64,000 nt of DNA, from the NCBI GenBank assembly GCA_037179515.1, contig JAXCGZ010005662.1, positions 268,501 through 332,500 on the forward strand, written 5' to 3'. This DNA is from Halocaridina rubra. Lineage: Eukaryota > Arthropoda > Malacostraca > Decapoda > Atyidae. The notes beneath the pieces were generated by a model, which was not told where the DNA came from, did no database searches, and was given only the letters and a program-made list of their open reading frames with translations. Position numbers and translations under genes: made by a program. Positions 14,899 through 27,338 of the stretch are shown here, piece by piece (position 1 is the first letter of the stretch; the number at the start of each line of letters is the position of its first letter).

Positions 14899-17800
14899 AT
14901 GATGCCAATGAAAAACCTTCAGGAGTGTGCTTCTGATTGCATTGCATTAACACTTCTACACAGTCCTTGTGTAACTCAGTTGGCAACATCTGCCTTCCGA
15001 GGACAAATAAATGCAAGCCAGAAGGATGTTATTTGCCGATGTTTGGTAAGATTACTGTTCATCTTTTTAAGTACTATAGTGCTAGACCAAAATAATGTTA
15101 GTCGTTCTCATTTTCCCTACAGGCAAATAAATTGTAGTTGTATTACTCTACAGCTGGGGTTTTTCAACCTGGGGTATGCATTCCCCAGGGGATACACAAG
15201 GGGTCTGTCAGGGGGTACGGAAACCGACCTTCATTGTGCTTTAGCTAAAACTGCACCTCGGCTGACTAGACTAGTTGAGGAAAAGCAGTTCCAGCCATGT
15301 CATTAATTCCCTTTGGAGCAGATGTAATGGTAGTGTAGTGTTTGTTTTTTCAGCTCTTTCATTAACCATGAAATTTATACTGCACAGCCACAGTCAAAAC
15401 TTTGTGAATTTTTTGTTTTAATTTCCATTGGAATTGTTTGTGCTTACTATATTACTGGTTATGGCAGGACGGTTATGTAGTTAATTCACTTAAGTAATCA
15501 CAGATATACACAAGGGAATGTTTTCTCTGTGTGTTTTTTCCACTTATCACAAAGGGAAGAGGGTACATGGCCAATATAAAGAATACCCGAAAGGGTACAT
15601 GGGAAGAAAAAGGTTGAATACCCCTGCTCTACAACTAGAGTATTTCTTTAAAGCACCCGAATAAGTTATATGAAACTTCATTCAAGAGTGTAAGTGATTA
15701 ATATTTAAGGACCTATTTAATTTTATTTTACGAGAACTCCCGACCTTGTGACATTTTACCTTATTATTTGGGTAAATTGGTCATTTGAATGGTTCACCCA
15801 TCCTGATGTTATGTCTTCATAAAGTATTTTTATGTTGCTAATGTGGATCAGAATTTGCAGTTGTAAAAATTTTTTTGTCCTTATTTTTTATCCTTACTGC
15901 AGACTATCCATACAATTAATTTTATGAGTTTAACGCACTGTACTATAATATATTTACTGTTTTTATTGTTGATTAATAATGTGGAAAACTTCTGCATGAG
16001 ACAGATGAACTAAAGCTCCAAAGTTTGTTTTATCCTAGAAAAGAATAATGTACTTTACTCCTGAATTTAATCAGTTGTAGTGTCCACTAGTGAAGAAGGT
16101 CATCATCGTGTATAGCTTTCTATTGTTTATGTACATATTATATGCAGGAGTGTTCTATTGACTTTTGAATCTGTGAAATGTATTTTCCCATGTAATCCTT
16201 TTTCTCCGATATTGAAGTTTGGCAATAGGTTGTTTTTTCTCGGTATTTACTTGACTGTTTTCTTAGAAGCATTCCTTATACTTGAAATTCCCTGTCTCCA
16301 TGTCTCTTTTTGCTTTACTGGCTTTCATCATACTTTTCCTTAAAACTATGAATGTAGTGTAAGATTACAATTTCTATAATTATCAACATTCATCTTACAG
16401 AAAAATTCCAAATAGACCCTTAGTAATTGGGTCTTTGAATGTGTGGAGTAATGGATCGAGTGAGTTAAAGAGATTGTAAGCATGATTGTTAGAAGAAAAT
16501 TGGATGTGATAACATTAAACAATACAGTTGAAATGGGTTGGAACTCTGGTGAATGAGTGTTTGCTTTAACTCAGCCATCTCTCTTACAAGGGGGATTGAG
16601 GTCTTTGTTATTATTTTTTTTAATGAGTATGACACCAGGACGGGCTAATAAAATTGCCCTCATGGGGCCTGGTCATGAAGAAACACAAAGCAATGAGAAA
16701 CAGACATGGGGAGTGTGTTACTTGTCAGATGTGAATGGATAATAAGAGATATGTAACGTATATGTAAGAATATTCTGTGTAGATGTAGGCAACTTTGAAA
16801 AAAAGCTGAGAGAAATGTATCATGATTAAATTTATAATGTATATACATTGTATATGAATGCTTAGCCAGAAACACGGTACAATTTACCTTATACAGTATA
16901 CTGTACAATATATACATGTATATACGATACAATATACTATACTTTGCATGCACTGTGCAATATATATACATGGTATTATCTATGTATTTATTATGTTTCC
17001 CTTGATTGTGTCCAGAATGTGCAGTTCTTAATACTACAGTGCTAACTTTGCATTCACGTTTAACATTATTACCACAGTATATCATCTGCACTTCTTTTTA
17101 TGCAGCTTGTACACAATTTTGATTGTTCTCTTAAGTATTTTACCATTGTACTTGGATTCTAACTGCCTTACTTAGCAAATACCGTTCTAACCTACCGAAC
17201 ATACAGTTTTTGCTCAGTGTCCCAAATTCTAGTTATTAGGGTGTATTTTATTATTATTATTATTATTATTGTTATTATTATTTTAGTGGTTAGAATACTC
17301 TTCTTGGTAGGGGACAGTTCTGTGATCTCACCCACCACAGGGCGTTAGGAAGGGCATCCAACCTTAATATTCCAACTCTTATCTTTCCGTGTCCACCCCT
17401 ATAATGGAGATTAATAGTGACACTTAAAATGTTGTTCAGTCTGATTAAACAGTGACCTGTACTTTCTCATACAGTATTTGTATTTCTTATTGCAGGATGA
17501 GTTAAAGGATCATTTGTCTAGTTTGAAGTCCACAAGCTCTAGCAGTATCAGCACTCCAGCAGCATGGGTCTTGAAGCAGAGAATTTCATCTGTTGCAGAG
17601 TTCATTTCTTGCCAGTCACAATTGGATTTCCTCAAGGCTTCAATATTAAAGCTCTTGTTATTTGATGAATTTGTCCTAAGCACTGGAGTTGAATGGGAGG
17701 GCAATGAAAATATTAGTGAGGATAATGATAGAGATTTCTTATTTGAATATTCAGTATCTGATGTTGCATACCTTAATGCATTTATAAGGGTCTTGAAGTC

Positions 17801-19145
17801 ATTTGGTCCATTCCCAGTAGAAAAAGTAATGTTAGCTTTCGATTTCAGAGATGCCGAGGACTTGAAATCAGTCCTCCAAGCCTTGTTCAGCAGTTGTACC
17901 AATATTAGAAGTATTCACTTAGCAGGGAAATGTGTCAGTGTTGTGGCATTAAGCCAGCTAAAGTGCTTTTCCAAACAACTGGAAGAATTGGTGCTGATAG
18001 ATTCTTACAGCTCCTTGACCAAAGACATGTTTTGTGTATCCATGCTAGGTCGACCATGGATAGAATATATATCTAGTCATGATGGTAGAAATAGTTGTTT
18101 AGAGCCTCAATTTCCTGCCTTGAGGCACCTTTGGTACCAAAGACAATGTTCAAATCAAAATTGGAATGATAGTTTTATAAAAACTGCAATTCTAGCTTAT
18201 TATCCAAATTTGAAGACCTTGAATTGGCGTGTCAATGAATTCAACCACAATTATGCCCTTACCAAAGTACCTGGATTGAGTGGTAAGCAATATAATTTAG
18301 AAAGCTTACTCCTCACTACTGTAGATCTGGCAGATAGTAGCAAAAATGCAGCTGCCAATAGACTGATATGTAGTGTAGATGTGGGTTTTTTACCTCAAAT
18401 GTTTCCTGGTCTTCAAGACGTTTCATTGGTCTTTGCTAGAGGAAGTGATTGTCAGTGTTCTCGATCGGAATTGAAAGGTCCGTGCAAAGGAAGAGCTGCT
18501 CAGATCATCGAGACTTTGACCAATGTTCTCTCTGACTGCAGTAAGATCGAATCTCTGACTGCTGGAGGAGATATTGTCCATCTGGAGTCTATTTTGCTTC
18601 CTGTTCTGAATCTTCATGGGCATCGACTCAAATCCCTAGGTCTAAGGTTACATTCAACAGCCACAACCACGCAGCAACATATCATGTCAATTTTATCCTT
18701 ATGCCCTCACTTAGAAAACATTACTCTAACAGGTAGTAGTTCATATCAAAGAATATATCCATTTTCAGGAAAGTGGCCCAAAGTAAAAACACTGCAACTG
18801 ATGCTAAATGTTTCCCTCCCTGACAATACTGAGCTTATGCAAATGTTTTTATCCTCTTGCAGTTATGTAGAGAATCTGTGCTTAAGTGCATCTGCATTTG
18901 ATAAACTGAATGTTATTGTTAGTAAACATCATGCTGATACTCTCACATCATTAATTCTTCCTATGTTGGATTCTGTCTCATTGAATGACATTGATGAGCA
19001 CATGTTTATTATATTAAAGAATTATCCTAACCTGCAATATATATACGTGCCTAGAAAACTAAAAAAATGGCGGATATTCCAGCAGAAACTTTGGAATCGG
19101 GGAGTCATCGTCAAATTTACAGATTTACTAGCCAATGGGTTTTAA
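14899..19145 (+). CDS. LRR-like solenoid protein, two coding exons
   Basis: Coding exons are 14899-15045 and 17496-19145. The first exon follows an acceptor-like TTTTTTATTTTCAG ending at 14877; an in-frame TAG at 14890 makes ATG 14899 (or 14902) the likely start. It ends at a good donor (TTTG/GTAAGA). The second begins after TTTCTTATTGCAG. Both boundaries are phase 0, giving about 598 residues. The protein has regularly spaced hydrophobic stretches of leucine-rich-repeat type (for example LKTLNWRVNEFN, LKSLGLRLHS, LENITLTG, VKTLQLMLNVSL, VENLCLSAS), no signal peptide and no membrane segment. Similar N-terminal layouts occur in arthropod F-box-like/LRR proteins, but no F-box is evident. I do not recognise the exact family. 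An adaptor or protein-binding role is only inference. It has no stops over 1.65 kb and is the clearest host gene here. Confidence 0.75.
15154..15626. mobile_element. hAT-type MITE, 473 bp, with 8-bp target duplication
   Basis: The terminal inverted repeats are CTGGGGTTTTTCAACC at the left and GGTTGAATACCCCTG at the right (complement CAGGGGTATTCAACC). The flanking 8-mers CTCTACAG (15146-15153) and CTCTACAA (15627-15634) differ at one base, as expected for a hAT target duplication. There is no transposase frame inside. Internal GGGGTACG/GGGTACATGG motifs echo the ends. Confidence 0.8.
16622..16805 (-). mobile_element. Short non-autonomous retroelement, copy 3 (intronic)
   Basis: Minus-strand copy: tail complement GACACCAGGACGGGC, GCCCTCATGGGGCCTGG, then TTACTTGTCAGATGTGAA and TGTGTAGATGTAGGCA in the family order. 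The poly-T at its left (about 16612-16622) is its 3' A-tail. The front part is truncated. Confidence 0.75.
17250..17284. repeat. (ATT)n microsatellite
   Basis: About eleven ATT units with one GTT interruption, directly before an RTE-tail-like repeat. Confidence 0.9.
17287..17430 (+). repeat. Dispersed repeat with RTE-like tail, copy A
   Basis: It carries GGGCGTTAGGAAGGGCATCC and a tail GTCCACCCCTATAATGG. The same blocks occur at 25165-25300 and 41020-41165. The tail resembles the ACCCCATATGAAAATGGGA end of the RTE element at 32053-33285, so it may be an RTE-mobilised SINE. That partnership is inference. Confidence 0.6.
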
Positions 19146-19307
19146 CACAGATTTATATAGGCATTTTATATGTTAATAATGTTTTTTTTTTTTTTGGAGT
19201 TGTATAATATTTATGCAATCATTTGTTATACTGTTTTTATGTTGGATTTGGTTAGATATGCACCACAATGGAGAAGTACCATTCAAAACTATTGGTTTCT
19301 ATTTGAT

Positions 19308-19313
19308 AATAAA
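19308..19313 (+). promoter_or_regulatory. Polyadenylation signal AATAAA, LRR-like gene
   Basis: A canonical AATAAA lies about 160 bp past the stop codon of the LRR-like gene. It is the first canonical hexamer I see downstream of that stop, so the 3' UTR is probably short. Confidence 0.55.
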
Positions 19314-19464
19314 CTATTGAATATTTAATACTTGTAATAATATACTTATTGTTTGAAATTTTACTTTCAGCTGTTATAACAGAAACATACAAATGGCATT
19401 TGGACCCAATTACTTGAAATATGAACACTTCACTTGTTAGTGTCAGAAAGAGTTTTAGCTGTAA

Positions 19465-19905
19465 AGGCCTGTCCAGACAAGCGGGCGTGTCCGCCAAGCA
19501 GCGTGGTTGGCGGGCAAATTTTATCGGGCATATCCGTGAATGTTGTCCACACGGCAGAGGTGATGAATGGGCGGTCATGGCCGATGATGCCAGTACCTTG
19601 TTGAGTGTCGTACGATAAGCATGCAGGTCAGTACTGCTCAGAAGAAGAAAGTATTGTGTAGCTTAATAATTGGTGTACCGTATGTATAAAGAAAAAGAAC
19701 AAAAAGAAGAGCATATGGTGCAAAGATTGGCTAAATAGAAGCTATGTTAACTTAAGTCTGGCAGTGTCGTACCTCCAATATTTGCCTCCGGGCATCGGCT
19801 GGTGATTTCGCTTAACATGGGCACGGCCATTTCGCTGGTTTGCCCGTTATAAGAGCCCGATGACAAGCATTCCCGCTGATCAGGCCCGCTCGCCTGGACA
19901 TGCCT
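19465..19905. mobile_element. PIF/Harbinger-like MITE, 441 bp, TAA target duplication
   Basis: The ends AGGCCTGTCCAGACAAGCGG and, on the other strand, AGGCATGTCCAGGCGAGCGG are inverted repeats. Each is flanked by TAA (19462-19464 and 19906-19908), the three-base duplication typical of PIF/Harbinger. The interior is more GC-rich than its surroundings and has no transposase. Confidence 0.75.
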
Positions 19906-20249
19906 TAATATGCTTGCTTGGACATTAACTTACAGCAAGGGTGTATGTTCCTGGTTATGAACCGTTTCATTGCATATATTTTTATTGGTTATAATGTTCC
20001 CTCTACAATATGCAGTACATAGAATTAATATTTAAAAAAGTGAGCGAAATATTTTTGTTTAATTTACTGTTACGCTTTCTGTGCTGCAGGACTTATACCA
20101 TTAAGTAACACAATGAACCAAATTGATGTTATGTGGTTGATGAAGATGTGAATATTAATTTAAAATTTTTGCTCTTGAGTCAGTAACATTGTTGGCTTGC
20201 CTAATTGCATACTGTATGTTTTGATGCAATTCAGAAAATCCATATAAAT

Positions 20250-21052
20250 CAGTGTTTCTCAACCTTTTTTAAATCAAGGTGCACTTGTAGAGTAATTAAA
20301 ACTCTAAGGCCCACTTAATATATCAAGAAGATAAAATTATCCGTAAAATTGCAAAATTGTAAAATTATAAAAAATGACTTGAAATAAGCATGTACTTTTA
20401 AGACATTACAATATATTTTATCAAGTATACTTGTGTGAGACCTGTGCTTTGGCATGTTTTTTCATATTAGGCCTTCTATGTGATAAGCATACTCTCATTT
20501 CCTCATCAATACATCTAATATTTAATCGACTTTTACATTTAATGTTGGTAAATGCAGAAAATTCTAATTCACAAAGATATGATGTAGAGAACTGCAATAA
20601 AATATTCAGTTCTTTACGAGCTATTGAGGGATTTTCTTTGATGGAAATCCAAATTTGATGAATGGGCATCTCTTTATGTTCGATTTTTAAGATGTCCCTC
20701 ACAGTGCTTAGCTCAAAGGATTACTGCCTATGCCTGTACTCAAATGTCATTATAGCTGCTGCTTACATGCTTTAGGATGGGTTGTTCTAAGATTACATAT
20801 CAACCATTCACGAGAGAGAGAGAGAGAGATAGATAATGACGGATTTAAATCCGTTGAGGAAGAGAAAAGGGAAAGTTTTATCCATTCCTTTTTAAAGATT
20901 AAGGAAATGATTATCCAGTTTAAAATATCAAACGACAAAGACATGGGAGCCATGTACCATCTGTGGTTTTTAAAAATACAGATTTTATTTATATAAAAAA
21001 AATCATAAATTACTTTATCATTAACTTGGGGTGCACCAGTTGAGAAACGCTG
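20250..21052 (-). mobile_element. hAT transposon remnant, about 800 bp
   Basis: The left end CAGTGTTTCTCAACC and the right end GTTGAGAAACGCTG are inverted repeats of the common hAT type. The flanking 8-mers ATATAAAT (20242-20249) and GTATAAAT (21053-21060) match at seven positions. Inside lies the C-terminal piece of a transposase on the minus strand, so most of the original coding region has been deleted. Confidence 0.85.
20421..20702 (-). pseudogene. hAT transposase C-terminal fragment (hATC dimerisation region)
   Basis: A 93-codon minus-strand frame contains IWISIKENPSIARKELNILL, FSTSYLCELEFSAFTNIKCK and LNIRCIDEEMRVCLS. This is the conserved C-terminal block of ZBED/hAT-type transposases, involved in dimerisation. 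The zinc-finger N terminus and most catalytic residues are absent, so the fragment is not functional as a transposase. Confidence 0.8.
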
Positions 21053-21060
21053 GTATAAAT

Positions 21061-22312
21061 ATTCAGGCACATGATATTGAGTTTTGTGATTTCATTATAA
21101 ACAAAGTCCACATTTACTATACCGTACTGAGTATGCAGGGAAAATTATTTTAAGTGAGGATGACGATATAAAATTGATTATGAACTTTGCATCCTTCAGT
21201 CTTGCAAAATCACCACATTACTTCTTTTACATATGCTTATCATTTGCAGTATATAGGGACAATCATTTAAGATTAGATACGATTTTTACTCATTTTGAGA
21301 TTTCTGTGCTTGCAAAACTTTTGTTTTACTTCAAAAAGGGAAATGCCTTATAGTAACTTATGTTAAAGATAGAGAGTAAGTGTCATCCAGGTTTTATAAA
21401 AATGGAAAATGAAGCACATATCACATGTTCACTATTCTTAGATATCCATTGGTGTTGAGTGCCAAAAAGTTTTATTTTTCTTATAGTACTTAGCTTTCTG
21501 TAATAAAGTCTTCTAGCTAGAAACACGAAATTTGAACTCTTAATGGGTTATTTCATCATTTGTGAGCACATGAACATTTTATCATAGGATCTTCCTTGTC
21601 TCTTCTGACGAGCTAATTTCATGTTTATATATGACATAGTTTTAGAACTGATGCAAGTCATATTTGATACTGGGATCTTAAGCCAATTGCTCCTAAGACT
21701 TGATGAGTGATTTTATTGTCCTCCTGCATAACTGCTTATATAAACTTTTTTAGAATTGCTTCTAGAAGACGAATTGTAGCCAAGCTAACAATTTGCCCCT
21801 TATCAGGAGCTGATTCATAAAATTTCAGTATTTCAAAATCCTCAAGACCATGAAATAACAAGAGCCTTTGGGCTTTTAGAATAATGATAAAGAGTCTTGC
21901 ACTCTCCTTAACATTTCATTGATTGCTTAAGGACATAATATCTGAGAAAGTGCCAACCAGCTGATTGTTTTACATACTACAATTATCTGTGATTTTTTAA
22001 AGTAAATATATTGTTCATGCCAAATATGATAATTTAAATCGTATTACTAGAAAACTATTTTTCAAGATTGTATAAAACCAAGTTTCTCATCATAGTCTCT
22101 CTATCTACTCTTATTCCTGATGACATTCTGTAGCAACAGATTTTCAATTGTAGTGGTAATGTCGAAACACATTAACTACTGTAATTCCCTGAAATATTAT
22201 TTGATTTGCAGTTCACCTGTATTCCAGGACCACAAGACAAATATTAAGCCTTACAACATACCTTCCAACCAAGTACTTATAATTTGCATTTGAGGCTTGG
22301 AAAAAACTTACC
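21061..22312. other. No gene recognised
   Basis: AT-rich, with short frames only and no repeat structure that I could identify. Confidence 0.45.
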
Positions 22313-22318
22313 ACTATG

Positions 22319-22866
22319 GCCTATTCGTTCAGACTTTGCCCTGAGCAGTGGAGAAGGGAGAAATGTTCATTCCTACCTTATTTTCTCCACTGCTACTTTA
22401 CAATAATTAGTCCCGACTGGCTTGAGCTGTAGCAGGAAGGTGACTGAAGAATAATGACCCGTAATAAACTTATAAATGGTTTCCGTAAGTAATATCTAAC
22501 ATACAGAAGAGTATATTGGAATATGGAGCCATCAGTTGCAAGAACAGACAATTATTATGATGTCATTTTCTACAACCAATCAATGCTGAGCTACTCTGAC
22601 GTCATAAGTCCCTTGAATCAATCAACGTGGATTTTGTTTTGCTTTTCTGCCACGGCATATTCATCAGCCTTCTTTTAAAATAAAAAAATATATCCTAGTG
22701 AAATGTATTTGTAAGTTTATTACGGGTCATTATTCTTTAGTCGCCTACCTGCTACAGCTCTAACCAGTTGGGACTAATTATTGTAAAGTAGCAGTGGAGA
22801 AAATAAGGTAGGAATGAACTTTTCTCCCCTCTCCACTGCCCAGGGCAAAGTCTGAACGAATAGGTT
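22319..22866. mobile_element. Foldback MITE, about 550 bp, with about 165-bp inverted arms
   Basis: The left arm (about 22319-22480) starts CCTATTCGTTCAGACTTTGC and the right arm (about 22700-22866) ends with its complement. Both arms contain matching blocks such as TTATTTTCTCCACTGCTACT and GACCCGTAATAAACTTA. The flanks CTATGG and TTATGG could be a 6-bp target duplication with one mismatch. The superfamily is uncertain. The centre carries no reading frame. Confidence 0.8.
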
Positions 22867-23235
22867 ATGGTATTTTCTATGTTAAATGCACCTTTATTGA
22901 AAGCTTCACTTATGAATTTGTTGCCTTCTGCAATTGTGACTTTTCTGTGAATCTAATTAATTTTTCCAGGATATTCTTTTAGCCACTCCTACTCCATTAC
23001 AGTACTAATAATCTATTTTCTCATGTAGGTTCAGATCTTAGATACACTACTGAAACCTCTAGAATCTTTTGTCACTCCCTTTATAGATTTATTATAATGA
23101 ATACCACTGTACAAGCTAATTTATTTCAGTCTTCTATTGTGTTTTCCCAAATAAATCATATGACAATGACACCACTATCCAAGTAAATTTCATTTTAATC
23201 TTGCATGGAATCAGGACTGAAATAGCATTTAATTT

Positions 23236-23372
23236 TAAATCTCGACTGCTTGGCAACTCTAAATCTCATTCGGGACCATCAATAACCAAATAAGCACATT
23301 ACATATGTGCAAACATAAATCATTTTTACTATGACCGGGACTTGAACCTTGGGCTTTTAATTACTAAGCCAA
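23236..23372 (-). mobile_element. Isolated tRNA-like repeat unit (partial)
   Basis: It carries CATTCGGGACCATCAATAA, AAATAAGCACATTACATATG, the B-box complement GACCGGGACTTGAACC and ATTACTAAGCCAAGG, in the same order as units of the tandem array at 58151-59137. The unit is cut off in the part that should hold the A box. Confidence 0.7.
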
Positions 23373-23659
23373 GGTGCAAAAAAAACTTTTTCAATTCCTC
23401 AGAACTCTTGGCATTTTGAACTAACCAACAATCTGGTAAAATTTACAATGAAAAATGGCCAACAGTTTAAAAAATTTAAATATATGTATAGTATATCCTG
23501 TACATTTATTTACATGATGTTCAGTACCCATAGTTCCATCATTCTGCCGCATCACAGCGTTGGTTCTTGCCAGTTCATTAAAGTTCACGAGTGTGCCTGT
23601 GTGATTTACTCTTGTTTTCATTGAATTTGTGTCTTCAATTGTACCCATGTCTAAAGTTC

Positions 23660-24560
23660 CTATTGTTAGTGCCACTATATGCCATGCTATATCATTGAAG
23701 ATAAAGAGGCTATTATTAAATGCTATAAAATGGGTGAAAAGGTCACCACAATAGCTCGTGCTCTTGGCCTAATTTGGTTGCCTGTCTCGACGATCATTAT
23801 TATGGGACAGATTTTAGCCCCTGTCAAACATGATCCTCTGGCATTACGGAACAACGTCATCAAGACAAAGAGGCCTGGTCTACATAGAAATGGATCATCA
23901 TTCTCTTGGGAGTGAACATCAGCATGTCCCCTTAAGTCAACTGTTAATTCAGAAAGACCTCAAGATGTTTCTCTCTGGGGAAGACAAAATTCAAGGGAAA
24001 TTTTGAATGATATACTCGATTCATGTATTGCCACAATCTTCACATCAAGATACAAGGTGAAAATGCATCAGCTGACGTATAAGCAGCATCCAAATTCCAA
24101 GCATCTAAGGCAAAGATTATTAAAGCAACGGATTCCTTCCAGAATAGATATTCAATGAGGATGAGAATGGTCTTTTCTGGAAAAAATGCTACTGTCCATT
24201 CATAGCCAACTTTAAGGTCCCAAAAGACTGAACTCTATGTTGAGAAGGCAATTGCTCAGGCAACTTTTAAGTCACAGCTGTATCTGGTGTATCAGGCACC
24301 AAATCCTTGATGAACATCCCCAAGGCCTCTCTTCCAGTTATATGGATGGCAAATCCTAAGGCTTGGGTGATAATTATTGGAGAAGTAAGGACAAGGGCAT
24401 CCCATTTAATATTCTTCATATTTGGACAATGCTTCTACCCAACTGAAAAACCTCATTGATTTCCTTCTGATCATCACTGCTAAAGCCTTGATGATATTGA
24501 GCAAGTAGTTGTGCGTGTACTTGGAGGAGGAGGATTTGACCTTGTTATTTGAGGCAGACA
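23660..24560 (+). pseudogene. Tigger (pogo-group) transposase pseudogene
   Basis: Plus-strand frames give, in order: an N-terminal helix-turn-helix region (IEDKEAIIKCYKMGEKVTTI, IARALGL), NNVIKTKRPGL, the CENP-B-like second DNA-binding part (QHVPLSQLLIQK), a degraded catalytic region (ENGLFWKKCY-like near 24160) and RPLFQLYGWQ/NPKAWVIII near 24330. There are many stops and frameshifts. The family cuts and pastes into TA sites using an Asp triad. This copy is old and dead. No terminal repeats were identified with confidence. Confidence 0.75.
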
Positions 24561-25164
24561 AGCATGGTTTGACGAACGGGAAGTTATTGGAACTTCATGA
24601 ACATCAACACTGGATATCCTACTTTTAAATCAAAATTACCCATTATGTACTTTCATTTTAACATCAGTTAAAATGTAGAACTACATTGTGTTATCGACAT
24701 ATTTGGTTCTTTACACAGATTAATTGGGTATAGATCGTTTTATGAAGGGTGTATTTGACTTAAACTTTTTGTTTTTCTTCATATTAGCATAAATGTAAAT
24801 TAATATTTTTACTAAAAAATATTAACCATTTACCGTGGAGGGAAGCTTGTGTTGGAACAGCAATCAAGCATATCCACTGATGATGGTGGGCAAGTGCTTC
24901 AGTCTTAGATTTGCAATCATTGGAGGCACGTCTACTCTTGCTACACATGTAGAGTTTGTTGCATTTGTTAATTGTGCCACACGTTTGTTAGATTTGTGAG
25001 AAATCTCTTATAAGTTTTAGTCATGAAAAGTTACAAACAAAAGTTTTAGGTGTAGGATCAGTTGAAAAGCATATTAATAGCCACACTAGTGGAAATGGAG
25101 AAAAGTCTCATTAGATCACTAATTATTATAACTATTAAGCATTATTATTATAATTATTATAATT
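24561..25164. other. No gene recognised
   Basis: AT-rich. It possibly includes the decayed 3' end of the Tigger copy to its left. Nothing else can be supported. Confidence 0.45.
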
Positions 25165-25320
25165 GGGGGCTACTGTAGCTATAAAGGTAAATCTCGGGAG
25201 TCAAAGTAAAGAGCTTGATTAACGTGGGTTGTCAGGAAGGGTATCCAACCTCAATTCCCCATCCCTCTCTCAGTCCATACCCCTAAATGATAACTGTGAA
25301 AAAAAATGGAATTATCATTA
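25165..25320 (+). repeat. Dispersed repeat with RTE-like tail, copy B
   Basis: GTTGTCAGGAAGGGTATCCAACC followed by CAGTCCATACCCCTAAATGA is a diverged version of the repeat at 17287-17430. Confidence 0.55.
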
Positions 25321-26140
25321 TTATTATTACTACAGAGGAGAGAGAACAAATTAAATCTAGGCAAGACTTGACAAAAACAAACCTCCAGCTTCCCCAAACA
25401 AAGAAAAAAGGAAAGGGAGTGTGGAGTTAGAGCTGCCTCTGATAATGCTTTTAGGGTCAATGTTAATGCCTTTTAGGAGCTCTAAATGACTTTTTAAGAT
25501 CCTTTTTGGCTTGAAAGACAATGTGGATAGACTTTTAGTTGACTAATTAACCCCTCAAGGTCAGTTGCAAAATCCATCTCTGTACCAAAGTCGTAAGTCA
25601 ATGACCCCCTGTTGGGGGTTCCTCTGCAACAGCACCTGTAGAGCAGGTTGTCATATTATGCACCTACGTAATGAATATGAGGACATTTCACTGTTGTCTG
25701 TACAAACTCATCTTTGCAGGTTATTCCGTAAAGGATTCTTCAGTGATGTTGTACAGTTAAAATGCAAGGAAGATAAAAACAGATTAAGAATAAGATAGCA
25801 AATCTAGACAATGATGTCTGTTAAAACTTAAAAAGCCTAAAAAGAAATAGCATAGTAAATTTGTGTACCTCTTATGAAAAAACTTTATTTGCAGAAAGCT
25901 TCCATGCTGAATTTGGACATTTTTTCCTTTTTTCTCTTTCTCTGAGCTGTATCACTTTCAAACAGTATCTTACTAGTTAACCTGTAATGATGCTGTTCTA
26001 AAGACGAAATAAAGGGAACATACAAAAAGATGAACAGGAGAGCAAATCTAGAGACATAATATTGTCTCTTGTTAATGTTACAAATACTAGTTTACTAGCA
26101 TGGTAAAATCACGAACTTTCATATACTGTATATATATATA
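25321..26140. other. No gene recognised
   Basis: AT-rich with a 77-codon frame at 25565-25798 that shows no known domain. Nothing is supported. Confidence 0.4.
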
Positions 26141-26291
26141 CAGTAATCCCTTGTTTATCGCGGGGGTTCGTTTCCGGGACCGGCCGCGATAGGTGAATTT
26201 CCGCGAAGTAGGAAGACTTTAATTTTTATTTTCTTTTTTTACACTTCTTCCACGAGTACAAAGAGGATTACGATAAGAAAAGATCATCATC

Positions 26292-26419
<128 letters not shown>

Positions 26420-26591
26420 CATTTATTATCCTACTAGGAATCCTGTTCCATGCATCAGCTACTCTACGGTATTACCAAGCCAATTTTCACCAATTTCCCT
26501 TCTGAACCTAAATTTATCAAGCTTAAATCCATTACCCATTACGAGTTCTGGTTTGATCATGAATTTTTACACTATTAATTATCACCCTTGT

Positions 26592-27300
26592 AATGACCTG
26601 TCAGATGTGAAGGGATTATAAATGATGTGTAATGAATATCCAGCTCTCTGCTGGGTTTTAATATACCTCTGCATTACTTTCATGATGTCTATTCCAAAAA
26701 TTCTCCTTTGATCTTATTATTATTATTATTATTATTATTATTTTTAACAATAATTTTCCTTTGATGATTATTGTGAAATTATTATTATTATTATTAATAT
26801 CATTATTATTACGAATTTGTAATTAAACCATTATTTTTACAATAAATAATGTAGTTTTGGTTGAATGAACATGAGTTAATTAAGATATCTCTCTCTCTCT
26901 CCAACATTCTATTTTACCCAACCCCCCACACTCTCTTTGTCCCAGCCAAATAGGGAGGGGCACTTTACACAGTTATTAAAAGTAAATAAACCAACAGACG
27001 TACAAACAATGATGAGCCCTTTATAACAAAACTAATAATAATAATGATAATAATCTCCACAATCATCATCAAAGGAAAATTATTGTTGCCAATAATAATA
27101 ATAATATCTAAGGAGAATTTTGGAATAGACATCATGAAAGTAATGCAAAGGTATATTAAAACCCAGCAGAGAATTGGATATTCATTACAAATATTTTATA
27201 ATCCCTTCAACTGACAGATCATTACACTCTCCATCTCTGTTTCTCTTTACAGCCCGATAAAGGCTGTTTTATTTTTATAATTTTTTGGCCCGTCCTGGTG
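26592..27300. repeat. Inverted arms of copy 1, derived from the short retroelement
   Basis: The left arm (26592-26790) and right arm (27050-27300) are complementary and contain GACCTGTCAGATGTGAAGGG and TGTGTAATGAATATCC, which are blocks of the short retroelement. The right arm also keeps the element's tail (CCCGATAAAGGCTGTTTTAT, GGCCCGTCCTGGTGT). The left arm has lost it. The arms include ATT/AAT microsatellites. Confidence 0.7.
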
Positions 27301-27337
27301 TAAATAAAAAATAAATAAAATAAATAAATAAAAAATA

Positions 27338-27338
<1 letters not shown>

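Larger units (their letters stand above)
15046..17495 (+). other. Intron of the LRR-like gene
   Basis: Begins GTAAGA and ends TTATTGCAG. It contains a hAT-type MITE (15154-15626), a minus-strand short retroelement (16622-16805) and an RTE-tail-like repeat (17287-17430). The remainder is AT-rich with nothing recognised. Confidence 0.65.

Noticed and set aside
14899..15306. A single 135-codon gene reading through 15045
   Set aside because: A strong donor at 15046 and an exact phase-0 match to the exon at 17496 favour splicing. The downstream part runs into a hAT MITE.
25165..25320. Chromosome-end or satellite signal
   Set aside because: No telomere-type repeats were found in the window. The repeats seen are dispersed elements and microsatellites.
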